Below, one piece after another: positions 1 through 7,829 of a stretch of DNA of 64,000 bases; position 1 is the stretch's first letter; each line of letters opens with the position of its first letter. The DNA is from Hahellaceae bacterium. GTDB taxonomy: Bacteria > Pseudomonadota > Gammaproteobacteria > Pseudomonadales > Oleiphilaceae. The DNA is taken from assembly GCA_024234505.1 (NCBI GenBank), contig JACKOD010000002.1:310001-374000 (forward strand). The letters run 5' to 3'. The notes below the pieces were generated by a model. That model was not told where the DNA came from, did no database searches, and saw only the letters and a list, made by a program, of their open reading frames with translations. Position numbers and translations under genes: made by a program.

Positions 1-824
1 GCCTGTGCGGCGCCATAGCCTGCCAGAAAACGATCATTGTCAATCCAGCCGTTGGGTACCACTTCGGCTTGCAGCAAAGGGAGAACAACGTGTCCACCGC
101 CAAACACCAGACTGCCTGTGCGGAAGAAGGCATCAATTTCGGCCAGCGCCTGCTGCGGGTAGATTTGGGTTAGCAGTGGAAGGCTGGTAAGTAATACCAG
201 AAATATGAGCAGCCAATAACACGCGGCTCGCTTGCTGACGGGCAGGCGGAGCGTTTCATGTGTTGCCGCGATCGCTGGTTTACATAGCCTGGCCCCCGTG
301 ACTCCGGCAAAGAGAATGACTGAAATTTGGCCCAATGTGGTCGGGAACAGGAGCGCAAAGCAAGCTGCAAAGGCCATGATGGTGACTCGCAAGGTGTCCG
401 TGCAGAGTGTGCGTGCCATACCCCAAACGGCTTGCGTCACCACGGCGACCGCGACCACTTTCAGCCCGTGCAATGCGCCGGAGACGGAATCTTCGACAAT
501 GTGGGTCATCCCCCATGCAAAGAGCATCAGTGCCAGTGCCGAAGGGAGCGTGAAGCCCGCCCAGGCGGCCAGGGCACCACGATAGCCCCCTTGTGTCAGA
601 CCGATGGCCAAACCAACCTGGCTGCTGGCCGGTCCGGGTAAAAACTGACACAGCGCGACCAGATCGGCATAGCTGTGTTCGGTTATCCAGCGTCGGCGTG
701 AGACAAATTCTTCGCGAAAATATCCTATGTGCGCTACCGGGCCTCCGAAAGAGGTGAGCCCCAGGCGGAGGAAAATAAGGAAAATCGCCCACGAGGAATG
801 ACTATAACTGTGCGGTTCGGACAT
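1..824 (-). CDS. chrA: Chromate transporter, ChrA family (3' end beyond window)
   Basis: Inner-membrane CHR-family protein; characterised members export chromate. I read one open frame leftward from the ATG at 822-824 to base 1. The N-terminal half carries the hallmark TSFGGPVAHIGYF (about residues 24-36). The second half restarts with FRTGSLVFGGGHVVLP, so this is the long, two-domain form. Hydrophobic segments alternate throughout. An in-frame ATG at 837-839 is an alternative start; neither has a strong ribosome site. The 3' end lies outside the window. Reading frames on the plus strand and in other minus frames here are shadows. Family assignment is firm; the substrate is inferred. Confidence 0.85.
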   Translation of the reverse strand, partial: MSEPHSYSHSSWAIFLIFLRLGLTSFGGPVAHIGYFREEFVSRRRWITEHSYADLVALCQFLPGPASSQVGLAIGLTQGGYRGALAAWAGFTLPSALALMLFAWGMTHIVEDSVSGALHGLKVVAVAVVTQAVWGMARTLCTDTLRVTIMAFAACFALLFPTTLGQISVILFAGVTGARLCKPAIAATHETLRLPVSKRAACYWLLIFLVLLTSLPLLTQIYPQQALAEIDAFFRTGSLVFGGGHVVLPLLQAEVVPNGWIDNDRFLAGYGAAQ

Positions 825-1025
825 GCCTAAAAATTCCATCAGGGGCGGCAAACGCCTACAGACCCCGGCTAAAAAGAAATATTACGACTACGTAGTTACA
901 CATATAGGTAATAACCACTATTAGCGTTTACATAACGCAATTCAATGCTTCGTTTGCGAACAATTGCTATACCAAGCCGCTGTGATCTATCTCTCAGTTT
1001 GTTGTTAATCTAAGTATGGCGGGTA

Positions 1026-1205
1026 ATGTATCGTCAGTTTCTTCGACGAGCCAATGAAATTGTGATGAATGTGTTTAATCGTGCCTTTTCGATTTACCCG
1101 CTCAACGAGGTAAAAGAAGTCATCGAAAGGGCAAATAAAGCGCCTTGCCGGATTCGAGGGATAAAACGCAAGCAAGGTGAGGCGGAGCCTCAAGCTGTTG
1201 TGTAA
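1026..1205 (+). CDS. Possible small protein, 59 aa
   Basis: This is a short frame from ATG 1026 to TAA 1203-1205 inside the 406-base gap between chrA and the collagen-like gene. GGCGGGT lies just before the ATG. The product is basic and charged, with a helical-looking middle (NEVKEVIERANKAP). I recognise no family. It could be a small gene, a remnant, or chance. The rest of the gap (825-1025) is AT-rich and presumably holds the chrA promoter; I see no other element in it. Confidence 0.25.
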   Translation: MYRQFLRRANEIVMNVFNRAFSIYPLNEVKEVIERANKAPCRIRGIKRKQGEAEPQAVV

Positions 1206-1230
1206 CAGGTTATATTGAGGTGGGGTCGTT

Positions 1231-3531
1231 ATGGGGAAATTAAATTGGAGTATCGCGGGTCTGTGCTTGCCACTGGTAATCACATCGCTTTCATTGCAGG
1301 CGGGAACTTTGCTCCTGACAGCAACCGAAGATACGACATTAAACGCACAGCAGCCGATGTTGAATTTGGGCTACCAGTCATCCGTTGGGGTACAGCCCAA
1401 TGCCGCTCGCACGCTGGTCAAATTTGATCTGGGCGATGTACTGACCCTGAATCCGCGCGAACTTGAATCTGCGGTACTGGAACTGACCATCGATCACAAA
1501 GAAGGTGTCTGGGGTAACGGAAACAATGGCCGACTCGATTTACACCGTTTAAGAGAGGACTGGAATGAAGGCGAAGCCAACTGGCGTTGCGCTACCGCCA
1601 GTTGCTCCGGTTGGGATGGAGGCAGCTTCAGCAAGCATGAAACCGCCAACACCAGTCTGACGGAAACTAATGGCGGTGTATTGCTGTTTGATGTGACGTC
1701 CGACCTGGCATCGATGATGCAAACCGGGCAGAATTTCGGCTGGTTGTTGAAGAAATCCAAAGAAGATCGTGACGGAGCACTCGTACTGGGTTCACGAGAG
1801 AGCAGAAATCCGCCCCGACTCATTCTGAAACTCAATACCACGCTTGATGTGGCGACTCCTCTCGTTGAAATTACCGCACCGCAGAGCGGTCTCATTTTGG
1901 CGCCTAAACCAACCGATATTTCGTTCACTTACAGCGATGATCAGGGAGTAGACCCCAGTTCAGTATTCGTCGAACTTGATGGAGAAGATGTCACCCAGAC
2001 ATGCGAAGTCAGTTTTGGTTATACCCGCTGTTTTAATGATGCCTTGACTGAAGGTGTTCATCAGTTGACGGTTCAGGTGTCGGATTTTTATGGTCATGTT
2101 GGCAGTGCCCGGCATGATTTTTTATATATCAATTCGACCAATGCTGGTTCGGGTATTTCGTCTCGTTGGTTAACGGGGAACGGTGCGCCGGGAACCGAAG
2201 GTAAAAATGGCGATATGTATCTGGATGCCCGTGCGGGTGATATCTATCAGAAAACAGCGGGAGTCTGGTCATTTGTGTCGAACATTACCGGACCTCAGGG
2301 AGAGCAGGGGCCGAAAGGGGATAAAGGTGATACCGGCCCGCAAGGCCTGCAAGGTTTGACTGGCCCGGTGGGGCCACAAGGTGCCATTGGTCCCAGAGGA
2401 GCCAAAGGTGACGTGGGAGCGACTGGCCCTGTCGGACCGCAAGGCGCTATCGGGCCTAAAGGTGCCAAGGGCGATACAGGTGAAGCAGGCCCTCAAGGGT
2501 TGCCCGGTGTGGCTGGCCCGGCTGGGCCACAAGGTGAGAAAGGCGACACGGGAGCAATCGGCCCGGAAGGTCCGCAAGGATTACAAGGTCCACAAGGCTT
2601 ACAGGGACCACAAGGTTTACAAGGGCCACAAGGCTTGCCGGGGCAGTTGGGGCCTGTCGGTCCTAAAGGTGACATGGGTCCTCAAGGCCCTGCGGGAGAG
2701 GCCGCTAATTTGTATGCCGGTTTTATTGATCTCGATAACGCCAGCACTTCCTCCTTGCCTGCAGGGTGGAGCCTTTCCGAGCCGGCAGATGGTCAATTCA
2801 CGCTGACACATAACTTGAATACTACGGCGGTTTCCTTTGTGACCAACCTGCAAAAGTCGGCCGGTATCACAACGGATCAGATTACGATTAATCAAATCAG
2901 CGAAAACGAAATTCGCTTTTCACATGGCAATCAGGCAGGAAATATCGTTACCGGGGCAGCGTCCGGTTTGTTTGCCCAGTTCTTCCTGATCGTTCACTCG
3001 AACGAAGTGCAGAACCCCAATCCGGGTACTGTGGTTAAACCTGGCGGCGCAACGCCAACGGCAATTATCGCCTTGAATTCTGGAACCACCAGTGTCGTTG
3101 CAAGTAGTGATTATCCCGGTATCAATCCGTCCGTCGGGGCTATTGACGGCATCCTGTCAGATTCGGGTGTTCATACCTGGGTAGCTCAGTGGTATGATGA
3201 ACATCCCTGGTTGAGTATCAAGCTGGCTGAGGCTCAGGCAGTCAACTTCTACCGTTTATCAAGAGCGGAATGCGCTGCCGAGACGGCCACCAAGAAGTAT
3301 TATCAGGTGGGAACCTGGAAGCTTTATGGCAGTAATGATGGGGGTAATTTTGCCCTGATCGATGAGGTGAACGTGGATCAGGGCGAGCAATTCGCTGATT
3401 GTAACCACTTCTCGGACTACTATGAGGTTGCTTCACCGGGCTTATACAAATACTACAAATTTGAGTTCGCTGGTTCAGCTGCCAACCCGTTTACGGCGGT
3501 GGGTGTGGGTGAAATAGAGTTCTGGCAGTAA
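1231..3531 (+). CDS. Secreted collagen-like protein with DNRLRE-type and F5/8C-like domains, 766 aa
   Basis: Probably an exported surface or matrix protein. It begins with a signal peptide (residues 1-24, ending in SLSLQA). A DNRLRE/CBM96-like beta domain follows (about 25-200; TLLLTATEDTTL, TLVKFDL), then an Ig-like stretch (about 205-300). An unbroken run of 46 Gly-X-Y triplets lies at about 354-491, and a C-terminal discoidin-like galactose-binding fold at about 620-766. GPQGLQ and GPVGPQGAIGP units recur inside the triplets, a sign of internal duplication. GAGGTGGGG at 1216-1224 fits as ribosome site. No LPXTG or type I secretion signal is obvious, so the anchoring mode is unknown. Domain calls are by eye. 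Confidence 0.8.
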   Translation: MGKLNWSIAGLCLPLVITSLSLQAGTLLLTATEDTTLNAQQPMLNLGYQSSVGVQPNAARTLVKFDLGDVLTLNPRELESAVLELTIDHKEGVWGNGNNGRLDLHRLREDWNEGEANWRCATASCSGWDGGSFSKHETANTSLTETNGGVLLFDVTSDLASMMQTGQNFGWLLKKSKEDRDGALVLGSRESRNPPRLILKLNTTLDVATPLVEITAPQSGLILAPKPTDISFTYSDDQGVDPSSVFVELDGEDVTQTCEVSFGYTRCFNDALTEGVHQLTVQVSDFYGHVGSARHDFLYINSTNAGSGISSRWLTGNGAPGTEGKNGDMYLDARAGDIYQKTAGVWSFVSNITGPQGEQGPKGDKGDTGPQGLQGLTGPVGPQGAIGPRGAKGDVGATGPVGPQGAIGPKGAKGDTGEAGPQGLPGVAGPAGPQGEKGDTGAIGPEGPQGLQGPQGLQGPQGLQGPQGLPGQLGPVGPKGDMGPQGPAGEAANLYAGFIDLDNASTSSLPAGWSLSEPADGQFTLTHNLNTTAVSFVTNLQKSAGITTDQITINQISENEIRFSHGNQAGNIVTGAASGLFAQFFLIVHSNEVQNPNPGTVVKPGGATPTAIIALNSGTTSVVASSDYPGINPSVGAIDGILSDSGVHTWVAQWYDEHPWLSIKLAEAQAVNFYRLSRAECAAETATKKYYQVGTWKLYGSNDGGNFALIDEVNVDQGEQFADCNHFSDYYEVASPGLYKYYKFEFAGSAANPFTAVGVGEIEFWQ

Positions 3532-3545
3532 GGCCGGTTTTGAAA

Positions 3546-3585
3546 TGAAAAAGACTCACTACCACACGGAGGCGAGGTAGTGAGT
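3546..3585 (-). terminator. Rho-independent terminator of the lipase-foldase genes
   Basis: A perfect 10 bp stem (3554-3563 with 3576-3585) has a 12-base loop. On the minus strand it is followed by CTTTTT, 25 bp beyond the foldase stop. In the plus direction the T-run is missing, so it mainly serves the leftward genes. Confidence 0.7.
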
Positions 3586-3610
3586 AAAGGGCTACTCACC
3601 AATGGAGACG

Positions 3611-4654
3611 TTAAATATCCTGATCCAGTGCGCGCACCCGAAGGCGTTCTGTGCCGCTGAACATCTGCTCGATCAGGGTGTTAATGGCAAGCGTCTGGTC
3701 GGTTTGGCTCAAGCCTGAGTCGCGAATCTGATTGCGTTCACTGGCGTAGGTTTTAAGGCGTTGTTGCCATTGGGCTTGCTGCTGGTCGAGAGTGGCCAGA
3801 GCCATCGCGGCGTTGTCATCCAGCGTATTTGCTCTTAGTGCGTATATTTCGGCATCGCTTGCGCCGTTGGCCCGCATCTGCTGGGTGGTCTGGTAAAGGT
3901 CGCCATAACGTGAGGTTTGTTGGCGTACTTTTCGAATGGATTCGGGGAGTGATTGCTCCAATTGCAATAATTGTTCAGCCTTTGCATCCTGACTGAGGTC
4001 AGGATTCCCACTGATACTCAGGTGATTCACCATGTAGGTGTCATACTGATCTTCTTCTGCAAAAAATGCTTCGTACTGTCCCGGAGAAAAATAGTGCTGG
4101 CGCATTTGGTTTACCTGTTGTTTGCGTGCTTTAACCAAAGCCAGTGTTTGTGCCGGGGTGTTCGATGCCGATGGCGTTGTACCGGGGAGAGACGCCAGCT
4201 CAATTTTGTAATCGACATAGTTTTTCAATAATTGCGATGCCTGATCCAGTGCCGGTGGCTGGAGCTGCTCTGCGATATCGGCCCGAATGCGCTGGAGCAG
4301 CAATTCGAGCGATTCTTCACCGAGGGCGGACAGGTAAAATTCAAACAGCTCCTTGATACTTTCGTTGATGATCAGGTTGCCGTTGTCATCTGTGCCCAGC
4401 GTAACGCCTGAGGCAATACCTTGCAGTGACGCGGGGAGTGGCGCACTTATGACAAGTGACTCGCCCTGACGGAAATGTTCATAGCTCAGATCGTTAATCA
4501 TTTTGGCCTGGGTGGCAGGTGAAACTTGTGTCGAAGGTGTCATCGACTCCGCCTGAGCGGGTAGGGCGGACTGAGAGGCGCGCTCAGAAAAATAGCCAGT
4601 CAGTGTCACTGCAATGCCTAGCAAGGCTGGAATCAATAATCGTGAGTGTTTCAT
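3611..4654 (-). CDS. lifO: Lipase-specific foldase (lipase chaperone), 347 aa
   Basis: Membrane-anchored steric chaperone that folds the secreted lipase encoded just upstream before it leaves the periplasm. There is a short cytoplasmic N-terminus, one membrane helix (about residues 5-22) and a Ser/Thr/Pro/Gln-rich linker. The alpha-helical body carries the family's hallmark region, here LFEFYLSALGEESLE (about 107-121), close to the RxxFDYxxSAxGE signature of Lif proteins. Length matches the family (about 340). It is 186 bp downstream of the lipase on the same strand, the usual arrangement. Identification rests on the motif and on the partner gene. Confidence 0.9.
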   Translation of the reverse strand: MKHSRLLIPALLGIAVTLTGYFSERASQSALPAQAESMTPSTQVSPATQAKMINDLSYEHFRQGESLVISAPLPASLQGIASGVTLGTDDNGNLIINESIKELFEFYLSALGEESLELLLQRIRADIAEQLQPPALDQASQLLKNYVDYKIELASLPGTTPSASNTPAQTLALVKARKQQVNQMRQHYFSPGQYEAFFAEEDQYDTYMVNHLSISGNPDLSQDAKAEQLLQLEQSLPESIRKVRQQTSRYGDLYQTTQQMRANGASDAEIYALRANTLDDNAAMALATLDQQQAQWQQRLKTYASERNQIRDSGLSQTDQTLAINTLIEQMFSGTERLRVRALDQDI

Positions 4655-4824
4655 GGTGATCTCTGCTTGTTGTTGTTTTTTTGAGTTTTTTGAATGGTTT
4701 TTTTATGAGTCGTTGTTCTGTGAGTTGCTGTATTTCGACGGAATGACTTTTTGGGGAGGCGGTACGTCGCCTCCTTGGTTTTGAGCGTGCATTACCCGAA
4801 GGCACTGCACGCTGTGGCACAGAC

Positions 4825-4855
4825 AATGCCGGAAAAGGCTTTACAAACCGGCATT
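4825..4855. other. Inverted repeat at the lipase/foldase junction
   Basis: AATGCCGG (4825-4832) pairs with CCGGCATT (4848-4855) across the lipase stop codon. A second GC-rich hairpin, 7 bp arms, lies at 4755-4774. Neither has a T-run in the leftward direction, so they look like mRNA-stabilising or attenuating hairpins between lipase and foldase rather than full terminators. Their role is inferred. Confidence 0.4.
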
Positions 4856-5812
4856 CTTCATGCGGTGGGCATGATTGGTGAACACGGTTTTAGGATTGGT
4901 TTCGAAGAGTGAGACCAGCCCCAGCACATGGTTGTTGATATCAATATGGTTCATGTTGTAATTGTCGCGCAGCACTGTGCCAAAGTGATTAGCACAAACG
5001 CCGGTAACACCGTCGTTAGGTGCGCCCTCGAATGCCAGACCGGTGATAGTGAAAAGCGCGTCCGAAATATCCACCGCGCTGGTCAGATGACCCGCGCCGC
5101 CCCACGACCATAATTTGATATTCTGGCCGTTAATGGATACTTGCGCAGGGCCTGTACCACAAGGCTCACTGGGCAACCCTGCAGGAAACGCACTATTGAA
5201 CTGGGCGGCACCCGCCTCGTTAAACTCACCCAGCATGGCATAGATATCCGACTTGTCTTTCTTGTTGTCAGATAGCAGGTTGACCAGATCACCCACGGCA
5301 TTGGAAAAGGTTTCGAACATAACGCCCTGCACGGTATCCGGTGGCGCTGTGTCGGTGACGAGGTCCGCGAGTGGAGAACCACTGTGTGGGGTAGACATGG
5401 TGGTCACTGACGCCACCAGATCGGGCCGTACGTTCATCACGTAACGGGCGGTCATCCCTCCCTGACTGTGACCCATCAGGTTAAATTTCTGGATTTTGCC
5501 GCCCGAAGCCGCCTTGATGGTTTCGAGTTGCGAGATCAGGGACTCTCCACGCATGGCAGAACTGTCAAAGGCGTTGATTTTCGCAACATGAACTTCGGCA
5601 CCCCGGGCTTCCAATGCCGCAGGAATTTGATACCAGTAATCGACCGAGGCAATGGTATCGAATGCAAATATACCCGGCACCAGTACGATAGGGTTTTTGG
5701 TTTCGGTATAGCTGAAGTAGTCACTCAGGAAGCCGGCATTGGCAGGCAGTGACAGGGTGGAGGCGGTGGTGATGGCAGCGGCGGCAGCGACGCTGATTAG
5801 GCTTTTTTTCAT
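4841..5812 (-). CDS. lipA: Secreted triacylglycerol lipase, family I, 323 aa
   Basis: Extracellular esterase that hydrolyses long-chain triacylglycerols. Signal peptide 1-26 (cut after LPANA). Oxyanion-hole region PIVLVPGIF (41-49). Nucleophile S116 in GHSQG, then D267 and H289. The D-to-H spacing of 22 equals that of the Pseudomonas LipA triad. C218 and C273 can form the conserved disulfide. I chose ATG 5812 because AAGGA lies 7 bp ahead; a TTG 15 bp upstream would only place that ribosome site inside the gene. The dedicated foldase follows. A divergent AraC-type gene begins 341 bp away and may regulate it. Export probably uses the type II system, which is not in the window. Confidence 0.93.
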   Translation of the reverse strand: MKKSLISVAAAAAITTASTLSLPANAGFLSDYFSYTETKNPIVLVPGIFAFDTIASVDYWYQIPAALEARGAEVHVAKINAFDSSAMRGESLISQLETIKAASGGKIQKFNLMGHSQGGMTARYVMNVRPDLVASVTTMSTPHSGSPLADLVTDTAPPDTVQGVMFETFSNAVGDLVNLLSDNKKDKSDIYAMLGEFNEAGAAQFNSAFPAGLPSEPCGTGPAQVSINGQNIKLWSWGGAGHLTSAVDISDALFTITGLAFEGAPNDGVTGVCANHFGTVLRDNYNMNHIDINNHVLGLVSLFETNPKTVFTNHAHRMKNAGL

Positions 5813-6153
5813 CTCTGTATCCTTCAAAAGTATTATTTTTATTTGCTGAAGTGCTTCAACGGATTCAAGCCTAAGAGATTAATAATGGCGAACACTTGTA
5901 TGTTTAGCTGATGATCGTGGCTTTGGTGGGGATTGGAGAGGTGTGTCACATTCCTGAGCATAAAACAAAGTAATTTTAAAAATGGTATGGTCGTGCAATT
6001 TACGGTCAGGCTGTAGTGGTGTTAGTGTTTGGCTCACAGTTGTACGCTTTATTTCTGGCGGTTTGTACGGCCTGCCGCGACGATCTTCCAGGATTATTAA
6101 AAATAACAACGACTTAAAACAATAATAAACTTTAGTGCAAGTTAAACAGAGAT
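5813..6153. promoter_or_regulatory. Divergent promoter region between lipase and AraC gene
   Basis: This 341-base, AT-rich gap must hold both promoters. Reading frames inside it have no recognisable product. I see no strong palindrome; AraC-type binding sites would be expected as direct repeats, but none stands out by eye. Confidence 0.4.
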
Positions 6154-6975
6154 ATGACTACGTTGATAGGCAAGCCTGTCTATCCCTCATTGCTGTATTT
6201 GTGGGATAAACGCACCCTCTATATTGGCCCCATGTTTGAACCGTTGCGTCTGTCGCAAGCCGCAGCGACTCTTTTGGTCAGCCTGGATGAAGCGGTGTTC
6301 ATCACCCTGTCAGACAGCACGGTGATGTCCTGTCGCAGCCTGTTAGTACCGGCAGGGCAATCCATTAAGATTGATACGGGGAGCGCGATTATTGCCTGTT
6401 GCTATCTGGATGTCATGGGTTGCGATTACGCGAGACTTAAATCGCAAATGCAACGTTACGAAGGCGGTGTCTATCTCCATAGTGCGAATGAAAACCTGCT
6501 AAGCCAGACCTGTTTGTCCTGGTACCACTCCCCATTGTCATCGGATGAATTATTTCTTCAACTGGATCAGTTGTTATCCGCCGTGGTAACAGCGTTTTTG
6601 CCGTGTCATACGGATGTTCGTATCGAAACCGTTATTCGACTCATCAAATCGCAGGTCAATGCAGTACCTTCGGTGGATGCGCTTGCCGAGGCCGTGGGAT
6701 TGTCGCGATCGCGACTCGTACAGTTATTCAAGCAGCAAACCGGGGTGCCTATCCGGCGTTACCGTTTGTGGCACCGTTTGTACGTAACTGCGCTGCGGAT
6801 GGGGCAAGGGGAGAGTCTGACCGATGCGGCAATAGGGGCTGGTTTTGCAGATTCCTCTCATTGCACGCACACATTTCGCGACATGCTGGGTATCAAGCCT
6901 TCATTGCTGTTAGGGCAGACGAATAAGCTTTGTATTGTTATACCGAGCGAGGTGCTTTCACAAGATCTTTCATGA
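6154..6975 (+). CDS. AraC-family transcriptional regulator, 273 aa
   Basis: DNA-binding regulator. The C-terminal third has the two helix-turn-helix units of AraC/XylS proteins: VDALAEAVGLSRSRLVQLFK (from residue 174) and a second ending in AAIGAGFADSSHCTHTFRDMLGIKPS. The N-terminal 160 residues are a poorly conserved ligand or oligomerisation domain. The gene is divergent from the lipase-foldase pair, so control of lipase is a natural guess, not shown. A decayed copy of its N-terminal coding region lies at 10511-10652. CAGAGAT before the ATG is only a weak ribosome site. Confidence 0.85.
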   Translation: MTTLIGKPVYPSLLYLWDKRTLYIGPMFEPLRLSQAAATLLVSLDEAVFITLSDSTVMSCRSLLVPAGQSIKIDTGSAIIACCYLDVMGCDYARLKSQMQRYEGGVYLHSANENLLSQTCLSWYHSPLSSDELFLQLDQLLSAVVTAFLPCHTDVRIETVIRLIKSQVNAVPSVDALAEAVGLSRSRLVQLFKQQTGVPIRRYRLWHRLYVTALRMGQGESLTDAAIGAGFADSSHCTHTFRDMLGIKPSLLLGQTNKLCIVIPSEVLSQDLS

Positions 6976-6983
6976 TGTCATAA

Positions 6984-7010
6984 ATTGGTGTTAGTTGTAG
7001 TGACACCAAT
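6984..7010. promoter_or_regulatory. Probable TetR operator, site A
   Basis: Perfect inverted repeat ATTGGTGT...ACACCAAT (arms 6984-6991 and 7003-7010), 73 bp before the tetR start. The stretch from 6987 matches a site at 10423-10450 at 22 of 28 positions. AGTGACAT also occurs twice, 12 bp apart, at 7074 and 7086 around the tetR start. Autoregulation by the TetR protein is inferred. Confidence 0.55.
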
Positions 7011-7082
7011 ATGTGCGCTACTTCACCTTAGCCACAAGTCGCAGAGTAAACCGGTTGCTCTGTCGTATAAATTAGTGACATT

Positions 7083-7697
7083 ATGAGTGACATGATAAGT
7101 CAAAAAACTAAACGACGTTACCACATGTCTAAAAGAGCGGAATCATCTGCTCAAACGGCATTGGATATTTTTGAGGCAACCAAACAGTTGTGGCACGAGC
7201 GGCCTATTGCTGAGATTACCTTGGAGGCGATTGCTGAACGGGTAAATGTTTCTGTTAGAACGATCATTCGACGCTACGGTTCTAAAGAAGGCTTGTTTGA
7301 AGCCTGCATTCAAAACAGTGCGGTTGGCGTGGAAGCCAATCGGGATAAAGCCTCCGTAGGTGATGTTGAAGGGGCGATTCGGTGCTTACTGACTGACTAC
7401 GAAGCGCACGGCGATGCCATGATTCGAACGCTGGCTGTTGAAGACCAACTTGATATTGCTCGTCGGGTATTGGTCGCCGGCAGGATATATCACCAGCAAT
7501 GGTGTGAACATATGTTTTCACCTTACCTTCCTGATAAAGAAAGTGAACTCTATACGCAGGAGTTGATGGCGTTTGTCGCTGCGACCGAACTCTATTTATG
7601 GAAGTTGCTTCGACGCGACCTTCATCAAGACTTACACACGACACAGAGGACCTTTGTAAGACTTGTTAACGGTATTATTAACGGCAAGCCAGAGTAA
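7083..7697 (+). CDS. TetR-family transcriptional regulator, 204 aa
   Basis: One-component repressor type. The N-terminal helix-turn-helix is at about residues 40-64 (ITLEAIAERVNVSVRTIIRRYGSKEGLFEACI). The remainder is the helical ligand domain, with no recognisable ligand. It lies 132 bp ahead of the glycosyltransferase on the same strand and next to a palindrome repeated before the DUF6160-like gene at 10343, so it likely controls both. ATG 7125 (MSKRAESS) is an alternative start; neither has a clear ribosome site. Confidence 0.88.
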   Translation: MSDMISQKTKRRYHMSKRAESSAQTALDIFEATKQLWHERPIAEITLEAIAERVNVSVRTIIRRYGSKEGLFEACIQNSAVGVEANRDKASVGDVEGAIRCLLTDYEAHGDAMIRTLAVEDQLDIARRVLVAGRIYHQQWCEHMFSPYLPDKESELYTQELMAFVAATELYLWKLLRRDLHQDLHTTQRTFVRLVNGIINGKPE

Positions 7698-7724
7698 TGC
7701 TGATCACGACCAATCACACTCCTG

Positions 7725-7823
7725 ACAAAACACATTTCTAACAAAAACACATTCTGAACAAGAACGCATACCGAACAAAAATACATTCTGAACAAAAATA
7801 CATCTGAACAAAAATAATAGAGG
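7725..7823 (+). repeat. Six imperfect tandem copies of a ~17 bp unit in the leader of the glycosyltransferase gene
   Basis: Units of the type ACAAAAATACATTCTGA follow each other directly: 16, 17, 17, 17, 16 and about 16 bases. The last runs into the AGAGG ribosome site of the gene at 7830. The array starts 27 bp after the tetR stop. It is A-rich and T-poor, and would leave an unstructured leader RNA. Confidence 0.85.
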
Positions 7824-7829
7824 TCTGGG

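Noticed and set aside
5..792. Several frames on both strands at the window start
   Set aside because: They overlap the ChrA reading frame, which gives a clear family match; the others have arginine-rich, unrecognisable products.
2493..2675. Cys/Pro/Gly-rich 60-codon frame opposite the collagen repeats
   Set aside because: It mirrors the GPQ-type repeat codons on the other strand; no start signal.
5879..6109. 76-codon frame between lipase and AraC gene
   Set aside because: No ribosome site and random composition; the region is needed as promoter.
7725..7823. CRISPR-like repeats
   Set aside because: Units are contiguous without spacers and there are no cas genes; a tandem array fits better. 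The same holds for the other arrays.
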